A stretch of 64,000 nucleotides of DNA. It comes from Pseudomaricurvus alkylphenolicus. GTDB lineage: Bacteria > Pseudomonadota > Gammaproteobacteria > Pseudomonadales > Cellvibrionaceae. The notes beneath the pieces were generated by a model, which saw nothing but the letters and a program-made list of their open reading frames with translations, did no database searches and was not told the origin of the DNA. The stretch lies in NCBI RefSeq assembly GCF_011683955.1, contig NZ_JAAQPI010000003.1, forward strand, positions 310,001-374,000. The letters run 5' to 3'. Shown here in pieces: positions 53,887-63,300 of the stretch (the first letter of the stretch is position 1; each line of letters begins with the position of its first letter). The position numbers and the translations under genes are program-made.

Positions 53887-55068
53887 ATGACTTCGTCCCT
53901 CATTCCGGAACGACCGATACTGGTCTCTCCCTCTCTGGCCGCCACCATTGGCCTGGAGGAGGCAACCATGCTCAGCGTTCTGGATGAATTGACCCGCCCG
54001 CTGCATCCGGTGGCCAGTCAGGGCTACCATTGGTTTGAGCTCAATGACGGGCAGCTGCACGCCTCTCTGCCATTCTGGAATGATCACGATATCCAGCGCA
54101 TCAGCCAAAGCATGAGAGCAAAAGGCATCCTCTTGTTGAAATCCGCGCCATTCAGCCAGTGCCAGCAGCTGATCTTCGCCTTTAACGAGCCCGCCTCCGA
54201 GGCTGAACCGGTCATTGTCAGCGGCGTACGCCGCCCTACAGCACCACCGGCGACCACGCCGGTAACTGCCCCCACGGCGTTAAATGCGATAGGCGCAACC
54301 CCGATTGCACCCAATTGGCAGCCCTCCCAGGAAACCCTGGCGCGCATCGCGCAGCACAATATTCCCGAACAATACATGCGCGAACAGGTACCGGAATTCG
54401 TGACCTTTTGGCGTGAAAGCGGAGAAGCACAGCGCTCCTGGGGCTCAAAATTTCACAAGCACGTGGTCAATCAGTGGCGCAAGCGGGAAACATTTACAAC
54501 CCAGAAGGATCAAGAGATTTCCATGCACAACCAGTGGCGCCCAAGCGGCGATGCACTGGATGTACTCTGCCGCCACGCGGGCATCAATGCCCAGTTTGTC
54601 GAGGATGCCATTCCCGAGTTTGTGCTCTATTGGACGGAGAGAGGGGAGCGCTCACGCACCTGGAACAGCAAATTTATTCAACACGTGCGACGTCAGTGGG
54701 CGAGATACACCGCGGCATTGGAACACGACAGCGAACCGCGACGGATTCCAGACAACTGGCAACCGGGCGACGATGTCTACGATATTTTACGCATGGCCAA
54801 TATCGATCTGAAATTCGCCCGTCAGCTGTTGCCGGAGTTTGTGATCTTCTGGCGCGACAGCAATCAGGTGTACGCCTCCTGGAACACCAAGTTTCTGCAA
54901 CATGTTAAATACCACTGGGCCAAGCGACATGCGCTGACCCCGGTCGGAACCACTCAGGGTAAAGGTAATGAAGGACAGCAACCAGCTGCTGCAACAGGTC
55001 ACTCAACAGGTCGCACCCGGGACAGATCCCTCGCCGAAGACCTCAACGACCGCAGCTGGGCCTTCTGA
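53887..55068 (+). CDS. Protein with three DnaT-type domains, probable primosomal/helicase-loading factor
   Basis: A 393-residue protein. After an N-terminal domain (PERPILVSPSLAATIGLEEA, residues 1-100) and a Pro/Ala/Thr linker come three related units at about 145-200, 213-270 and 285-345. Each reads W-x-P ... (V/L/I)PEFV-x(3)-(R/E)-SG-like ... W-x-(S/T)KF-x(2)-HV-x(3)-W, the pattern of the DnaT ssDNA-binding domain. E. coli DnaT has one. Its 3' end overlaps the next gene by 101 bases in a different frame. The ATG at 53968 has a stronger ribosome binding site (GGAGG), but residues before it look conserved. Confidence 0.8.
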   Translation: MTSSLIPERPILVSPSLAATIGLEEATMLSVLDELTRPLHPVASQGYHWFELNDGQLHASLPFWNDHDIQRISQSMRAKGILLLKSAPFSQCQQLIFAFNEPASEAEPVIVSGVRRPTAPPATTPVTAPTALNAIGATPIAPNWQPSQETLARIAQHNIPEQYMREQVPEFVTFWRESGEAQRSWGSKFHKHVVNQWRKRETFTTQKDQEISMHNQWRPSGDALDVLCRHAGINAQFVEDAIPEFVLYWTERGERSRTWNSKFIQHVRRQWARYTAALEHDSEPRRIPDNWQPGDDVYDILRMANIDLKFARQLLPEFVIFWRDSNQVYASWNTKFLQHVKYHWAKRHALTPVGTTQGKGNEGQQPAAATGHSTGRTRDRSLAEDLNDRSWAF

Positions 55069-55675
55069 GGGCCAGCCCTCGGAGGGTCACAAACAAAGAC
55101 CATCGGCCCCCAGCCCCGAACTCATTGATGCCATCAATCAGGTATTCGCCCTGTTTCGCATCAATTACCATAATCAGTACCACAGCGCTTTTGGCGATGT
55201 CTCCACGGTCAATCAGGCGAAACGCCTGTGGGTGGAATCGCTGCAGAGATTTGCGCCGGAGGCCATTTTGCGCGGCGCCAAAAAAGCGATCGAGGATTCG
55301 GAATATTTGCCCACGCTGCACAAGATGATTGGCTTCTGCCAGGGTACTCCGCAAATGCACGGCCTTCCCGATGTGCACAGCGCCTACCTGGAAGCCTGCC
55401 AGGCCCCCTCGCCCAAGGCACAACACCATTGGAGCCATGCTGCCGTCTATCACGCCGGTCGCGCCAGCGACTGGTATTTTCTGGGTAACAATCCCGAGCG
55501 ATTGACCTTTCCCGTCTTTCGCGATCACTACCAGCAGCTGTGTCAACGAGTTGTGGAAGGAGAGCAGTTGCCGGCGCCCGAGATCCAACGTCTGCCCCAA
55601 CATTCCGAAACACCGCTGACCAAAGAAGAAAATGCCGAACGCATGGCAGAGCTGCGCCGACAGCTGGATATCTGA
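54968..55675 (+). CDS. Replication protein P-like helicase loader
   Basis: A 235-residue protein. Residues about 45-150 match the phage-lambda-P-like domain (ELIDAINQVFALFRINYHNQ, GDVSTVNQAKRLWVESLQRF, ILRGAKKAIEDSEYLPTL). Lambda P loads the DnaB helicase. Here no other phage genes are nearby; the partner is the triple DnaT-domain protein upstream, and the pair may replace DnaC. The ATG at 54968, with AAAGG before it, lies inside the upstream gene; no later start keeps the domain whole. Confidence 0.82.
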   Translation: MKDSNQLLQQVTQQVAPGTDPSPKTSTTAAGPSEGQPSEGHKQRPSAPSPELIDAINQVFALFRINYHNQYHSAFGDVSTVNQAKRLWVESLQRFAPEAILRGAKKAIEDSEYLPTLHKMIGFCQGTPQMHGLPDVHSAYLEACQAPSPKAQHHWSHAAVYHAGRASDWYFLGNNPERLTFPVFRDHYQQLCQRVVEGEQLPAPEIQRLPQHSETPLTKEENAERMAELRRQLDI

Positions 55676-55683
55676 GACGCCCT

Positions 55684-56604
55684 ATGTCACCACCTGATAA
55701 TTCGGCCGTAGCGCCGGCCCCTGGAACGCTTCCAGGATTGCTGCTGGTCCTTTTTTGTCTGCTCTGCATCCCCTGGTCCCTGTATCTGGCTCACTGGCCC
55801 AGACCCGAGCCACCCAAGCCTGTTGTCGCAACCCCGCCACCCCCAGTGGTCAGAGAAGATATTCGCGTGGTAAAAAAACGCTTTTATGGACATTTGCTGC
55901 CCGCGATCAAGCGCCAAAACCGGGAGACACGGTCTGAGCGTCAACAACTGTTGGACTCTCGCAATCAGTTGAAGCTGGGCGAATCTCTGGAAGCGGATCT
56001 GATCAACGATATTTCCCGGCTGGCCGTAAAGTATCGAATCAGCAAAACCTCACCCGATAAGGTCAATCCGGAACTGATCGATGCCCTGTTGCTGCGCGTT
56101 GACGAAATTCCACCGTCCATGGCGCTGGCACAATCGGCAATGGAATCCGCCTGGGGCCGCTCCCGCTTTGCCAAGCAAGGCAATAACTATTTTGGTCAAT
56201 GGTGCTTTAGTGCCGGCTGCGGCATGGTACCCGGCCGCCGCACTCCAGGCGCCACCCACGAGGTCGCGCGCTACCACAGCATTGATGACGCCGTCGGCGC
56301 CTACTTGCTGAACATTAACTCCCACCCGGCCTACGAACAGGTTCGCCTGCTCAGGGCGGAGCAACGGCAGCAAGCGGGAACCGCATTGGATAGTCTGCAG
56401 CTGGTCCGAGGATTGGAGAAGTACTCTGCCAAAGGACTGATTTATATCGAAGAACTGCAGAGCATTATCCGTTTTAACCGCCTGCAACAGTACGACGACT
56501 TGCCAATAACGCGCGCTGCTGTTGATTCAAACACTGCAGCGAGCGTAAAGAAAAAGGATCTGCCATCAGGCCAACACAATGGCGAATCCGATCCGGCGCT
56601 GTGA
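55684..56604 (+). CDS. Bax-like glucosaminidase-domain protein
   Basis: A 306-residue protein from the ATG at 55684. Residues 15-35 form a membrane anchor (LPGLLLVLFCLLCIPWSLYL), followed by a Pro-rich periplasmic linker. The catalytic region contains ALAQSAMESAWGRSRFAKQG and NNYFGQWCFSAGCG, with the Glu of the FlgJ/Bax-type N-acetylglucosaminidase fold. It probably cuts peptidoglycan. It follows the P-like gene by 8 bases and may be co-transcribed with it. An upstream in-frame ATG at 55540 lies within that gene. Confidence 0.87.
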   Translation: MSPPDNSAVAPAPGTLPGLLLVLFCLLCIPWSLYLAHWPRPEPPKPVVATPPPPVVREDIRVVKKRFYGHLLPAIKRQNRETRSERQQLLDSRNQLKLGESLEADLINDISRLAVKYRISKTSPDKVNPELIDALLLRVDEIPPSMALAQSAMESAWGRSRFAKQGNNYFGQWCFSAGCGMVPGRRTPGATHEVARYHSIDDAVGAYLLNINSHPAYEQVRLLRAEQRQQAGTALDSLQLVRGLEKYSAKGLIYIEELQSIIRFNRLQQYDDLPITRAAVDSNTAASVKKKDLPSGQHNGESDPAL

Positions 56605-56616
56605 GCCGCTTGTGCG

Positions 56617-57822
56617 TTATAAATAGTCTTCCGGTTTAAGCCCGAATTTATTGGGAGACACCGCCCCTTTGATCTCGCCGAGCCGATCCTCCTTCATCAG
56701 ATCCACCACCTGCCCGGCGAGTTTGACACTGCGCTTGGGATCAAACACCAGCCTCACTACCGGTCGGGTCGGCTTGCGCCTGTTGACCTCTTGCACCACG
56801 GCCACCACACCGCTCTTGAGTTGCACCAGCGCTCCGGCCGGATAGACACTGATGCAACGAATCAGCTGGTAGACCAGATCGCGATCAAGGTGGTCTCCGC
56901 CCCACTCCAGCATCTTTTTCAACGCAGTGGTGGGCTCCATGCCGGAGTGATAAACACGTTCGGCAGTGATCGCATCGTAGACATCCACCACGGAAGCCAT
57001 ACGTCCGTGGCGACTGATCTGCTCCTGTGACAGACCGTAGGGATAGCCGCTGCCATCCAGGCGCTCATGGTGCTGAGAACAGATGTCCATTGCGATGGGG
57101 GGAATTTGTTCAACCTCCTTCAAGGCTTCGACACCATACTCCACATGCCGCTGCATCTCCGCCCACTCTTCCGCCTCCAGACGACCGGGCTTGTGGAGGA
57201 TATTCTGATCCACACGCATCTTGCCGATATCGTGCACAAATGCACCAAACACCAACTGGTGCAATTCCTCACCGGCAATGTTCATGGAACGCGCGAGCAC
57301 ACCCATCAACACCGCGACATTCATGGAATGCTCCAATAGGTACTGATCCTTGTGCCGCATGCGCATCAAACTGCTGAGGGCGTTTTGATTGTTGATCAGA
57401 GAGTGATTGATTTCTTCAGTAATGGCGTTGACCGCTCCACGGTCAAAGGAGCGCCCCATCTTGACGTCCTGCATCACATCACTCACCAGAGACAGGGCCT
57501 TTTCCCGCACCGCCTGGGCCTGTTTACGTTCTTGCTCGAAAGGCACTCGGGCCTCAAGCGGATCACCCGTGGTGGAGCGCAACTGCTCACCGCTGCGGCG
57601 ATGCAGCTCGGAGACCGGCTCCCCGCCAGCACAATCGGCGCCCTTTTCGACATCAATGTAAATCTGGCGGATACCCATGGCCCTGATGTTGTCCACGGTA
57701 TCCTGGCGGCTGACCAGCCCTTCGGCTCTGAGATTGGATTCTGTGGCCCATTCATCGTTGAGCTCGGCAATGTACATCCCCACCTTGAGCTGATCTATCG
57801 AGATCCTTTTGATGTTATCCAT
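56617..57822 (-). CDS. HD-GYP c-di-GMP phosphodiesterase with DUF3391
   Basis: A 401-residue cytoplasmic protein. The N-terminal DUF3391 region (KRISIDQLKVGMYIAELNDE) is followed by an HD-GYP domain: EHSMNVAVLMGVLAR, FVHDIGKMRVDQNILHKPG, SQHHERLDGSGYPYGL, DVYDAITAERVYHSG. All metal and GYP residues are present, so it should be active against c-di-GMP. The ATG at 57822 is preferred over 57876, although its ribosome binding site is weak. Confidence 0.92.
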   Translation of the reverse strand: MDNIKRISIDQLKVGMYIAELNDEWATESNLRAEGLVSRQDTVDNIRAMGIRQIYIDVEKGADCAGGEPVSELHRRSGEQLRSTTGDPLEARVPFEQERKQAQAVREKALSLVSDVMQDVKMGRSFDRGAVNAITEEINHSLINNQNALSSLMRMRHKDQYLLEHSMNVAVLMGVLARSMNIAGEELHQLVFGAFVHDIGKMRVDQNILHKPGRLEAEEWAEMQRHVEYGVEALKEVEQIPPIAMDICSQHHERLDGSGYPYGLSQEQISRHGRMASVVDVYDAITAERVYHSGMEPTTALKKMLEWGGDHLDRDLVYQLIRCISVYPAGALVQLKSGVVAVVQEVNRRKPTRPVVRLVFDPKRSVKLAGQVVDLMKEDRLGEIKGAVSPNKFGLKPEDYL

Positions 57823-57915
57823 AGACGTCACTTGATACCCTTCTACCTGATGCAAGTATAGGTGCATTCGGGTCATTGCAAAGAGAATTTAGCCCTCATA
57901 TCTGCTGCCGAAGTA

Positions 57916-59037
57916 CTACTCCGGCAGCCAGTTTCCTTCCGCATCCGTGCTGACGAAAGGCCGAGAGAACCAGTAGAAACGCCCCTTCCCTGCGGGTGCG
58001 GTGCAGTTAAAACGCTGCCTGCCTGGTGACAGCGGCCTGGCACTGGTGACCTCGACAGTCGTCTCTCGCCTGTTCATCAACGCCTTGCCCTGGCCACTGA
58101 CAAAACAGGTCAGCCGCGTCGCCACGGAGGCGTCCGCCAGCGTCAGGCGCAAACGGGGGGCCATCAACTCCCCCTCGGCATTCGGGTGAATAAGAGGGTG
58201 TTCCTCGCCCCGCCACTTGCCCCTCACAATATCGTACTGGCTCACGCCCACCAGTGGCAGCGGCAGGGTCGCCACTTTCAAACGAAAGTCATCGAGAGTG
58301 CCGTAGTCACCGCCCATGGGAAATCTGGGCAGTGCTTGCTGTGACTGCCAGCCAGCGGACGATGGCAGAGCCCCTGAATGCTGGCCAAAGGCGGTGAACC
58401 GCTTGCCGTTCAACAGCTGTAGCAATTCGGGATCATACTCACCATAGGGATAAGCCAACAGGCGATGAGCCTGACCGGTTTCTTGAGTGATGCGTTGTTC
58501 CGCCTGATACACATCCTGCCACACCCGATCTTGCCAGTGTTCCTCTGACTCGTCCGGGCGACGACGAACCAGGTGGTCATGGGTAACCGTGTGATTGGCA
58601 ATACTGGCGCCATGTTTTGCCATTTCACGCAACTGATCCCAGCTGACAAATTGATTCCATCCTTCGTCAATGGGTTTGGTATTCACAAATACCGTAAATG
58701 GCCAACGCCGCTCTCGCAGCAGCGGAAACGCTTCCGTGAAGACACTGAGATACCCATCATCGAAGGTGATTGCCAGAGTGCGATCAGGCAGCGCTTCGCC
58801 TGCCTTTAAGCTCGCTACCAGCTGTGGCAATGGCACCACCTTGAATCCCTGCTGCTGAATGTGTTCGAGATGCTGCCGAAACAATGCGGGAGATGTGGAC
58901 GTACTGCGGGGGGAATGGTCGTCGATATGGTGATATTGCAAGACCACTGCCGCCTCTGCGTATGGCGAGAGAAGCAATTGCCAACAACACAAAAAAACGA
59001 ACAGTTTGAGCGAAGCTGATACTGGCGCAGACGACAT
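57916..59037 (-). CDS. Secreted polysaccharide deacetylase (NodB domain)
   Basis: A 373-residue protein. A signal peptide (LFVFLCCWQLLLSPYAEA) is followed by VVLQYHHIDDH and the NodB motifs: LAITFDDGYLSVF (catalytic and metal-binding Asp) and IANHTVTHDHLV (metal His). It resembles PgaB/IcaB-type deacetylases at the start. A C-terminal beta-rich segment of about 100 residues is of unknown role. Substrate could be poly-N-acetylglucosamine, chitin-derived or acetyl-xylan sugars. No polymer synthase gene is nearby. Confidence 0.87.
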   Translation of the reverse strand: MSSAPVSASLKLFVFLCCWQLLLSPYAEAAVVLQYHHIDDHSPRSTSTSPALFRQHLEHIQQQGFKVVPLPQLVASLKAGEALPDRTLAITFDDGYLSVFTEAFPLLRERRWPFTVFVNTKPIDEGWNQFVSWDQLREMAKHGASIANHTVTHDHLVRRRPDESEEHWQDRVWQDVYQAEQRITQETGQAHRLLAYPYGEYDPELLQLLNGKRFTAFGQHSGALPSSAGWQSQQALPRFPMGGDYGTLDDFRLKVATLPLPLVGVSQYDIVRGKWRGEEHPLIHPNAEGELMAPRLRLTLADASVATRLTCFVSGQGKALMNRRETTVEVTSARPLSPGRQRFNCTAPAGKGRFYWFSRPFVSTDAEGNWLPE

Positions 59038-59084
59038 AACATCCTGATCCTCGGAACGGATGTCTATCTTATTTTATTGGGATT

Positions 59085-59897
59085 CTAATAACTATTCACG
59101 ATCTGCTGCAGCCGACCATCGGATTCCAGCCGTTCCAGCGCGCGATTCATTGCCATCACATATTCAGACGGCATATCACCAGACATAACCATGGCCACCT
59201 CACGTGCCGGCAGCGCCAACACCGCAAAATTGAATGCATTATCAGCCGCCATGGAAGCCTCTAACTGGCGGGCGCGAGCTACGAATCGCGCCCGCCGCAG
59301 ATCCTCCAGATACACATCTGCGCGCCCCATTTCCAACATACTGAGAGCATCATAGGAGTCTTCTGCATACTCCAGCCGGGTACCGAGCTTTTGCAACTGG
59401 GACAACACCGGACCGTAATCGAAGCCACGAATCAACACCACAACTTTATCAGCCACATCGTCCAAAGAACGAATTTCCAGGCGGCGATCCGCTCTGGTCA
59501 CCACGCCCGGTTGAAAACTGAACAGATTGATTTTGGAAAAATGGTGATCTTGCCAAGCCGGGTCGTTTTCCCAGGCGCGTTGACCATAGCTGATCCAACG
59601 CTGATAGCGTTTGCTGGCAATACTGCGCTTGAGGCGCCGGGCCGGTTCTTCCAGAGAAAGAATCTGAAAGCCGGCCTCCCGGGCGATTTCTTCCGCCAGG
59701 CGACAGACAATACCCACCGTCGCAAGCCCCAGCTCTTTGAGCTGCGGATTGGAAAATTGGTAGGGCGGATTTTCCGCACCATAGACCAAGTACTGGACCT
59801 GCTGTGGCGTTTTCTGTTCCGTGCCCCACACCTGGCACGCACAGCACCACAACGCCAGCCCTATAGGCCAGAGTTTAAGGCTCTTAACGCTTTTCAA
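59085..59897 (-). CDS. Family 3 periplasmic solute-binding-like protein
   Basis: A 270-residue protein with a signal peptide ending near VWGTEQ. The body shows the family 3 binding-protein pattern: QYLVYGAENPPYQF, GIVCRLAEEIAREAGFQIL, VVLIRGFDYGPVLSQL, YDALSMLEMGRADVYLED. No permease or ATPase gene accompanies it, so it may be an orphan sensor-type protein rather than a transporter part. It lies 47 bases before the deacetylase gene on the same strand. Confidence 0.8.
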   Translation of the reverse strand: MKSVKSLKLWPIGLALWCCACQVWGTEQKTPQQVQYLVYGAENPPYQFSNPQLKELGLATVGIVCRLAEEIAREAGFQILSLEEPARRLKRSIASKRYQRWISYGQRAWENDPAWQDHHFSKINLFSFQPGVVTRADRRLEIRSLDDVADKVVVLIRGFDYGPVLSQLQKLGTRLEYAEDSYDALSMLEMGRADVYLEDLRRARFVARARQLEASMAADNAFNFAVLALPAREVAMVMSGDMPSEYVMAMNRALERLESDGRLQQIVNSY

Positions 59898-59933
59898 GAG
59901 TTTCTTCCTGCCGTGAAACCTGAACTTATTTTC

Positions 59934-60263
59934 TTATATAAATTTTAAGCCCAGTCCCTCGGGGTCGGAACGCACCACCTGCAGCTGTAAAAGAGGGCCA
60001 TCACCGCCTGGCAAGTCCAATACCTGTGCCTGTAACACCTCGCCCACCGAGGGCGCCGGATTACGGTTAAACAACAGGTACACACCGCCGTCGGAGATAT
60101 CCCGTGTAGTGGTTTCCACCTTGCCAATGGCTTCGTGAAGAATACTGATGCGACACCGAAATGGCGTGCGTACGCCAATTCGCTCTCCTCCCAGGCCTGC
60201 AGATTTTTGATTATGTTGCTGCTGATCCGAACTTTCTGGTTTATCAGTTATTCCCGGATTCAT
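59934..60263 (-). CDS. PilZ-domain protein, second copy type
   Basis: A 109-residue protein from the ATG at 60263. GERIGVRTPFRCRISIL carries the Arg pair and TTRDISDGGVYLLF the D-x-S-x-x-G motif of PilZ. The first 25 residues are polar and Gln-rich. The longer in-frame start at 60428 would add 55 basic, non-conserved residues. It is followed by the solute-binding protein gene, 36 bases away. Binding of c-di-GMP is likely from the motif. Confidence 0.8.
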   Translation of the reverse strand: MNPGITDKPESSDQQQHNQKSAGLGGERIGVRTPFRCRISILHEAIGKVETTTRDISDGGVYLLFNRNPAPSVGEVLQAQVLDLPGGDGPLLQLQVVRSDPEGLGLKFI

Positions 60264-60430
60264 TGGTCGCTCGTTTTTTTTCGCGTTTTTGTTATAACCG
60301 CTTTTCGCGTTTACCAATTTGCTATTGCAGCAGGTCTGTACAACTTTTTTTGCCTGGTGGTGCCGATCAAACGAAGTCCGTTGACGCTCCGAACGACCAG
60401 TATAACCACACAACTGAATAAAAATCACCC

Positions 60431-60465
60431 AAAAAATAAGGGACGAATGTTCTAATTTCGTCCCT
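60431..60465 (-). terminator. Rho-independent terminator of parC
   Basis: On the minus strand GGGACGAA (60464-60457) pairs with TTCGTCCC (60447-60440), followed by TTATTTTTTGGG. It lies about 70 bases after the parC stop. Confidence 0.8.
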
Positions 60466-60531
60466 TCGGATTTCTAACTGTCGAGCAAATCTGACATTAA
60501 CCGTTTAAGCCATTCGGGAAGTGTGGATAAA

Positions 60532-62781
60532 TCAGGCTTTGATTTCCGCGCCGTCCACCTTCTGGAATCCCCTTGGCAGTTTATTGCCCCGTCGCCCACG
60601 TTCCCCCATATAGTGGTCAAGATCGGTGATTTTCAGAGTCAGATGACGCTTACCGGAGAACACTACCAACTGCTCGCCAACACTGATCACCTCCAGGGCG
60701 ACCACATACTCCTCACGGGCCTGAACTCTGGCGGAAGGAATATTCATGATCTTATTGCCCTTACCGCGGGCCAACTCCGGCAATTCACTGACAGGGAACA
60801 CCAACAAGCGCCCCTCGCTGCTGATCGCCGCCAGCAGATCCGTAGTGGCGTCCTTCACCATTAACGGCTTGAGCACCCGGCCCCCTTTGGGCAGCGTAAG
60901 CGCCGCTTTGCCGGACTTGTTTTTACTGTAGAGGTCACCCAGATTACCCACAAAACCGTAACCGGCATCCGAAGCCAACAACACCTTCTGGTCATCCGGC
61001 CCCATCAATGCTCCCTCGGGCGTGGAACCACTGGGCAAGTTAAGGCGGCCACTGACCGGCTCCCCCTGCCCCCGCGCCGACGGCAGAGTATGTGCCCCCA
61101 AGGCGTAACTGCGGCCGGTAGAATCGAGCAGAATCACATTTTGATTCGACTTGCCCTGTGCAGACAATTTGTAGCTGTCACCGGATTTATAATTCAGTGC
61201 CGTCGGGTCAATATCATGCCCCTTGGCGGCGCGAATCCAGCCCTTCTCGGAAATCACCACCGTGACCGGATCACTGCCCAGAAGATCGCTCTCGCTAAAT
61301 GCCTGAGCCTCTGCGCGACTGACAATGGGAGAACGGCGCTCATCACCGAACTCCTCCGCAGCGGCCAATAGCTCCTTCTTCACCAGCGTTTTCAGACGAC
61401 GGGCGGAATCCAGAGTCTGCTTCAGGTTCTCGCGTTCCTTCTCCAGAGCCTCCTGCTCCTCACGGATTTTCATCTCCTCCAGTCGCGCCAACTGACGCAA
61501 TTTGGTATCGAGAATATACTCCGCCTGCATCTCGGTCAGATCAAAGCGCTTGATCAAAACCGGCTTGGGATACTCCTCATTGCGGATGATATGAATCACT
61601 TCATCCACATTCAGGAACACGATCATCAACGCCGCCAGGCGCTCCAGACGCTCCTCAACCTTGGTCAGACGATACTGCAAACGCCGACGCACCGTAACCA
61701 TACGGAAGCTGAGCCACTCCGTCAGGATCTTATCGAGCGACTTCACCTGAGGCAGACCGTCAATGCCGATCATATTCAAATTGACCCGGTAGGTACGCTC
61801 CAGATCCGTGGTGGCAAACAAATGATTCATCATCGCATCGATATCAATACGATTGGAGCGCGGCACAATCACCAGACGGGTCGGATTCTCATGATCCGAC
61901 TCATCGCGCAAATCCGCCACCATCGGCAACTTCTTAGCCTGCATCTGAGCCGCGATCTGCTCCAGCACCTTGGCGCCACTGACCTGGTGCGGCAATGCGG
62001 TGACCACTACGTCACCCCCATCCGTGGACCACAGCGCCCGCATTCGCACACTGCCGCGCCCGGTTTCGTATAGTTTCTGCAGATCCGCCTTGGGCGTAAT
62101 AATCTCCGCCTCGGTCGGCATATCAGGACCGGGGATAAACTCCACCAGATCCGCCACCGTGGCAGCCGGGTTTTCCAGCATATGAACCGTGGCATTCACC
62201 ACCTCTCGCAGGTTATGCGGCGGGATATCCGTCGCCATACCCACTGCGATACCTGTGGTGCCATTGAGCAATACATTGGGAACCCTGGAGGGCAAAACCG
62301 AAGGCTCGTCCATGGTGCCATCAAAGTTCGGCACCCAGTCAACCGTGCCCTGACCCAGCTCCGAGAGCAGCGCCTGACTGTACTTCGTCAATCGGGATTC
62401 GGTGTACCGCATCGCCGCAAACGACTTGGGATCATCCGGAGAACCCCAGTTACCCTGCCCGTCCACCAACGGATAGCGATAGGAAAACGACTGCGCCATC
62501 AGCACCATTGCCTCATAGGCAGCAGAATCACCATGGGGATGGAACTTACCGATCACATCACCCACGGTACGGGCGGACTTCTTGAACTTGGCCGTCGCAC
62601 TGAGTCCCAATTCGCTCATGGCGTAGACAATACGCCGCTGCACCGGCTTCAGGCCATCGCCGATATTGGGCAGGGCCCGATCCAGAATCACGTACATGGA
62701 ATAGTCCAGATAGGCCTTTTCCGCGTAAGTCTTCAGGGAAATCTGTTCAGTGGCGTCCTGAGAGGTCACCTCGGTGGTCAT
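60532..62781 (-). CDS. parC: DNA topoisomerase IV subunit A
   Basis: A 749-residue protein (E. coli ParC 752). The active-site Tyr is residue 126 in [10 protein letters not shown], equivalent to Tyr120 in E. coli. The quinolone-resistance region reads [11 protein letters not shown], with the Ser (86) and Glu (90) of the susceptible type both present. C-terminal pinwheel repeats follow from about 500 ([40 protein letters not shown]). It decatenates sister chromosomes with ParE, which is not in the window. It is followed by a terminator and preceded by the 325-bp repeat gap. Confidence 0.97.
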   Translation of the reverse strand: MTTEVTSQDATEQISLKTYAEKAYLDYSMYVILDRALPNIGDGLKPVQRRIVYAMSELGLSATAKFKKSARTVGDVIGKFHPHGDSAAYEAMVLMAQSFSYRYPLVDGQGNWGSPDDPKSFAAMRYTESRLTKYSQALLSELGQGTVDWVPNFDGTMDEPSVLPSRVPNVLLNGTTGIAVGMATDIPPHNLREVVNATVHMLENPAATVADLVEFIPGPDMPTEAEIITPKADLQKLYETGRGSVRMRALWSTDGGDVVVTALPHQVSGAKVLEQIAAQMQAKKLPMVADLRDESDHENPTRLVIVPRSNRIDIDAMMNHLFATTDLERTYRVNLNMIGIDGLPQVKSLDKILTEWLSFRMVTVRRRLQYRLTKVEERLERLAALMIVFLNVDEVIHIIRNEEYPKPVLIKRFDLTEMQAEYILDTKLRQLARLEEMKIREEQEALEKERENLKQTLDSARRLKTLVKKELLAAAEEFGDERRSPIVSRAEAQAFSESDLLGSDPVTVVISEKGWIRAAKGHDIDPTALNYKSGDSYKLSAQGKSNQNVILLDSTGRSYALGAHTLPSARGQGEPVSGRLNLPSGSTPEGALMGPDDQKVLLASDAGYGFVGNLGDLYSKNKSGKAALTLPKGGRVLKPLMVKDATTDLLAAISSEGRLLVFPVSELPELARGKGNKIMNIPSARVQAREEYVVALEVISVGEQLVVFSGKRHLTLKITDLDHYMGERGRRGNKLPRGFQKVDGAEIKA

Positions 62782-62897
62782 AAAACATCCTAACTGTGCA
62801 AAAGACGAATTCCCCTGCTGATTATTTGAGCCAAAAGCGGCGTTATTGCGGGGGACTGCAAGGGAGTAAGCTTATACCAGAACCTGGGGGGAGACTC

Positions 62898-62920
62898 TAG
62901 TGTCTTGATTCCTAAGCTCG
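62898..62920. repeat. Single arm of the TAGTGTC palindrome family
   Basis: TAGTGTCTTGATTCCTAAG (62898-62916) resembles the ends of the palindromes at 20411 and 25921 (TAGTGTC-x-TGA-x-TC-x-x-AA). I see no matching inverted arm nearby. It lies 15 bases before copy 2 of the 325-bp element. Confidence 0.4.
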
Positions 62921-62935
62921 ATATGAAATGGCAGC

Positions 62936-63260
62936 AAAGTGCCATAACCGGTCTTAGAAATTCGCAGGATTGGTACTCTGACGGCGTTGTTTATGCGTAG
63001 GGCGGATTAGGCGCTTGCGCCGTAATCCGCCGGTTCTTCCGGAGATGTTCGTTGGCTTCGGCCCGGTTTTTAACACCCTTGAATGTGCCTGCAACAGGTG
63101 ATTTATACACGGCCGCCGCCAATTTAAACCTTCGGAGGATCGGTGGATTACGAAGCGCAAAGCGCTTCTAATCCACCCTACGTCGTGCGGCCGTTGCGGA
63201 CATCATCGAAGGCCCATGGTGCCCTGAACCAGGATTATGAACTTCCGGTTATGGCACCTT
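62936..63260. repeat. 325-bp inverted-repeat-bounded element, copy 2
   Basis: Same length and orientation as copy 1 at 4054-4378, with about ten single-base differences and no gaps. The left terminal repeat is identical; the right one has one change (CCGGTTATGGCACCTT). The inner GGTGGATTA/TAATCCACC palindrome is perfect here, whereas copy 1 has one mismatch. It occupies most of the 519-base gap between parC and the porin gene; nothing else but the TAGTGTC arm is recognisable there. Confidence 0.88.
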
Positions 63261-63300
63261 GCCGACAACGCCCGAGTTCCATTTCTTTAGGGTTTAAAGC

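Noticed and set aside
53887-55675. Prophage replication module
   Set aside because: Despite the lambda-P-like protein there are no integrase, capsid, lysis or repressor genes; radA and a Bax-like gene flank it.
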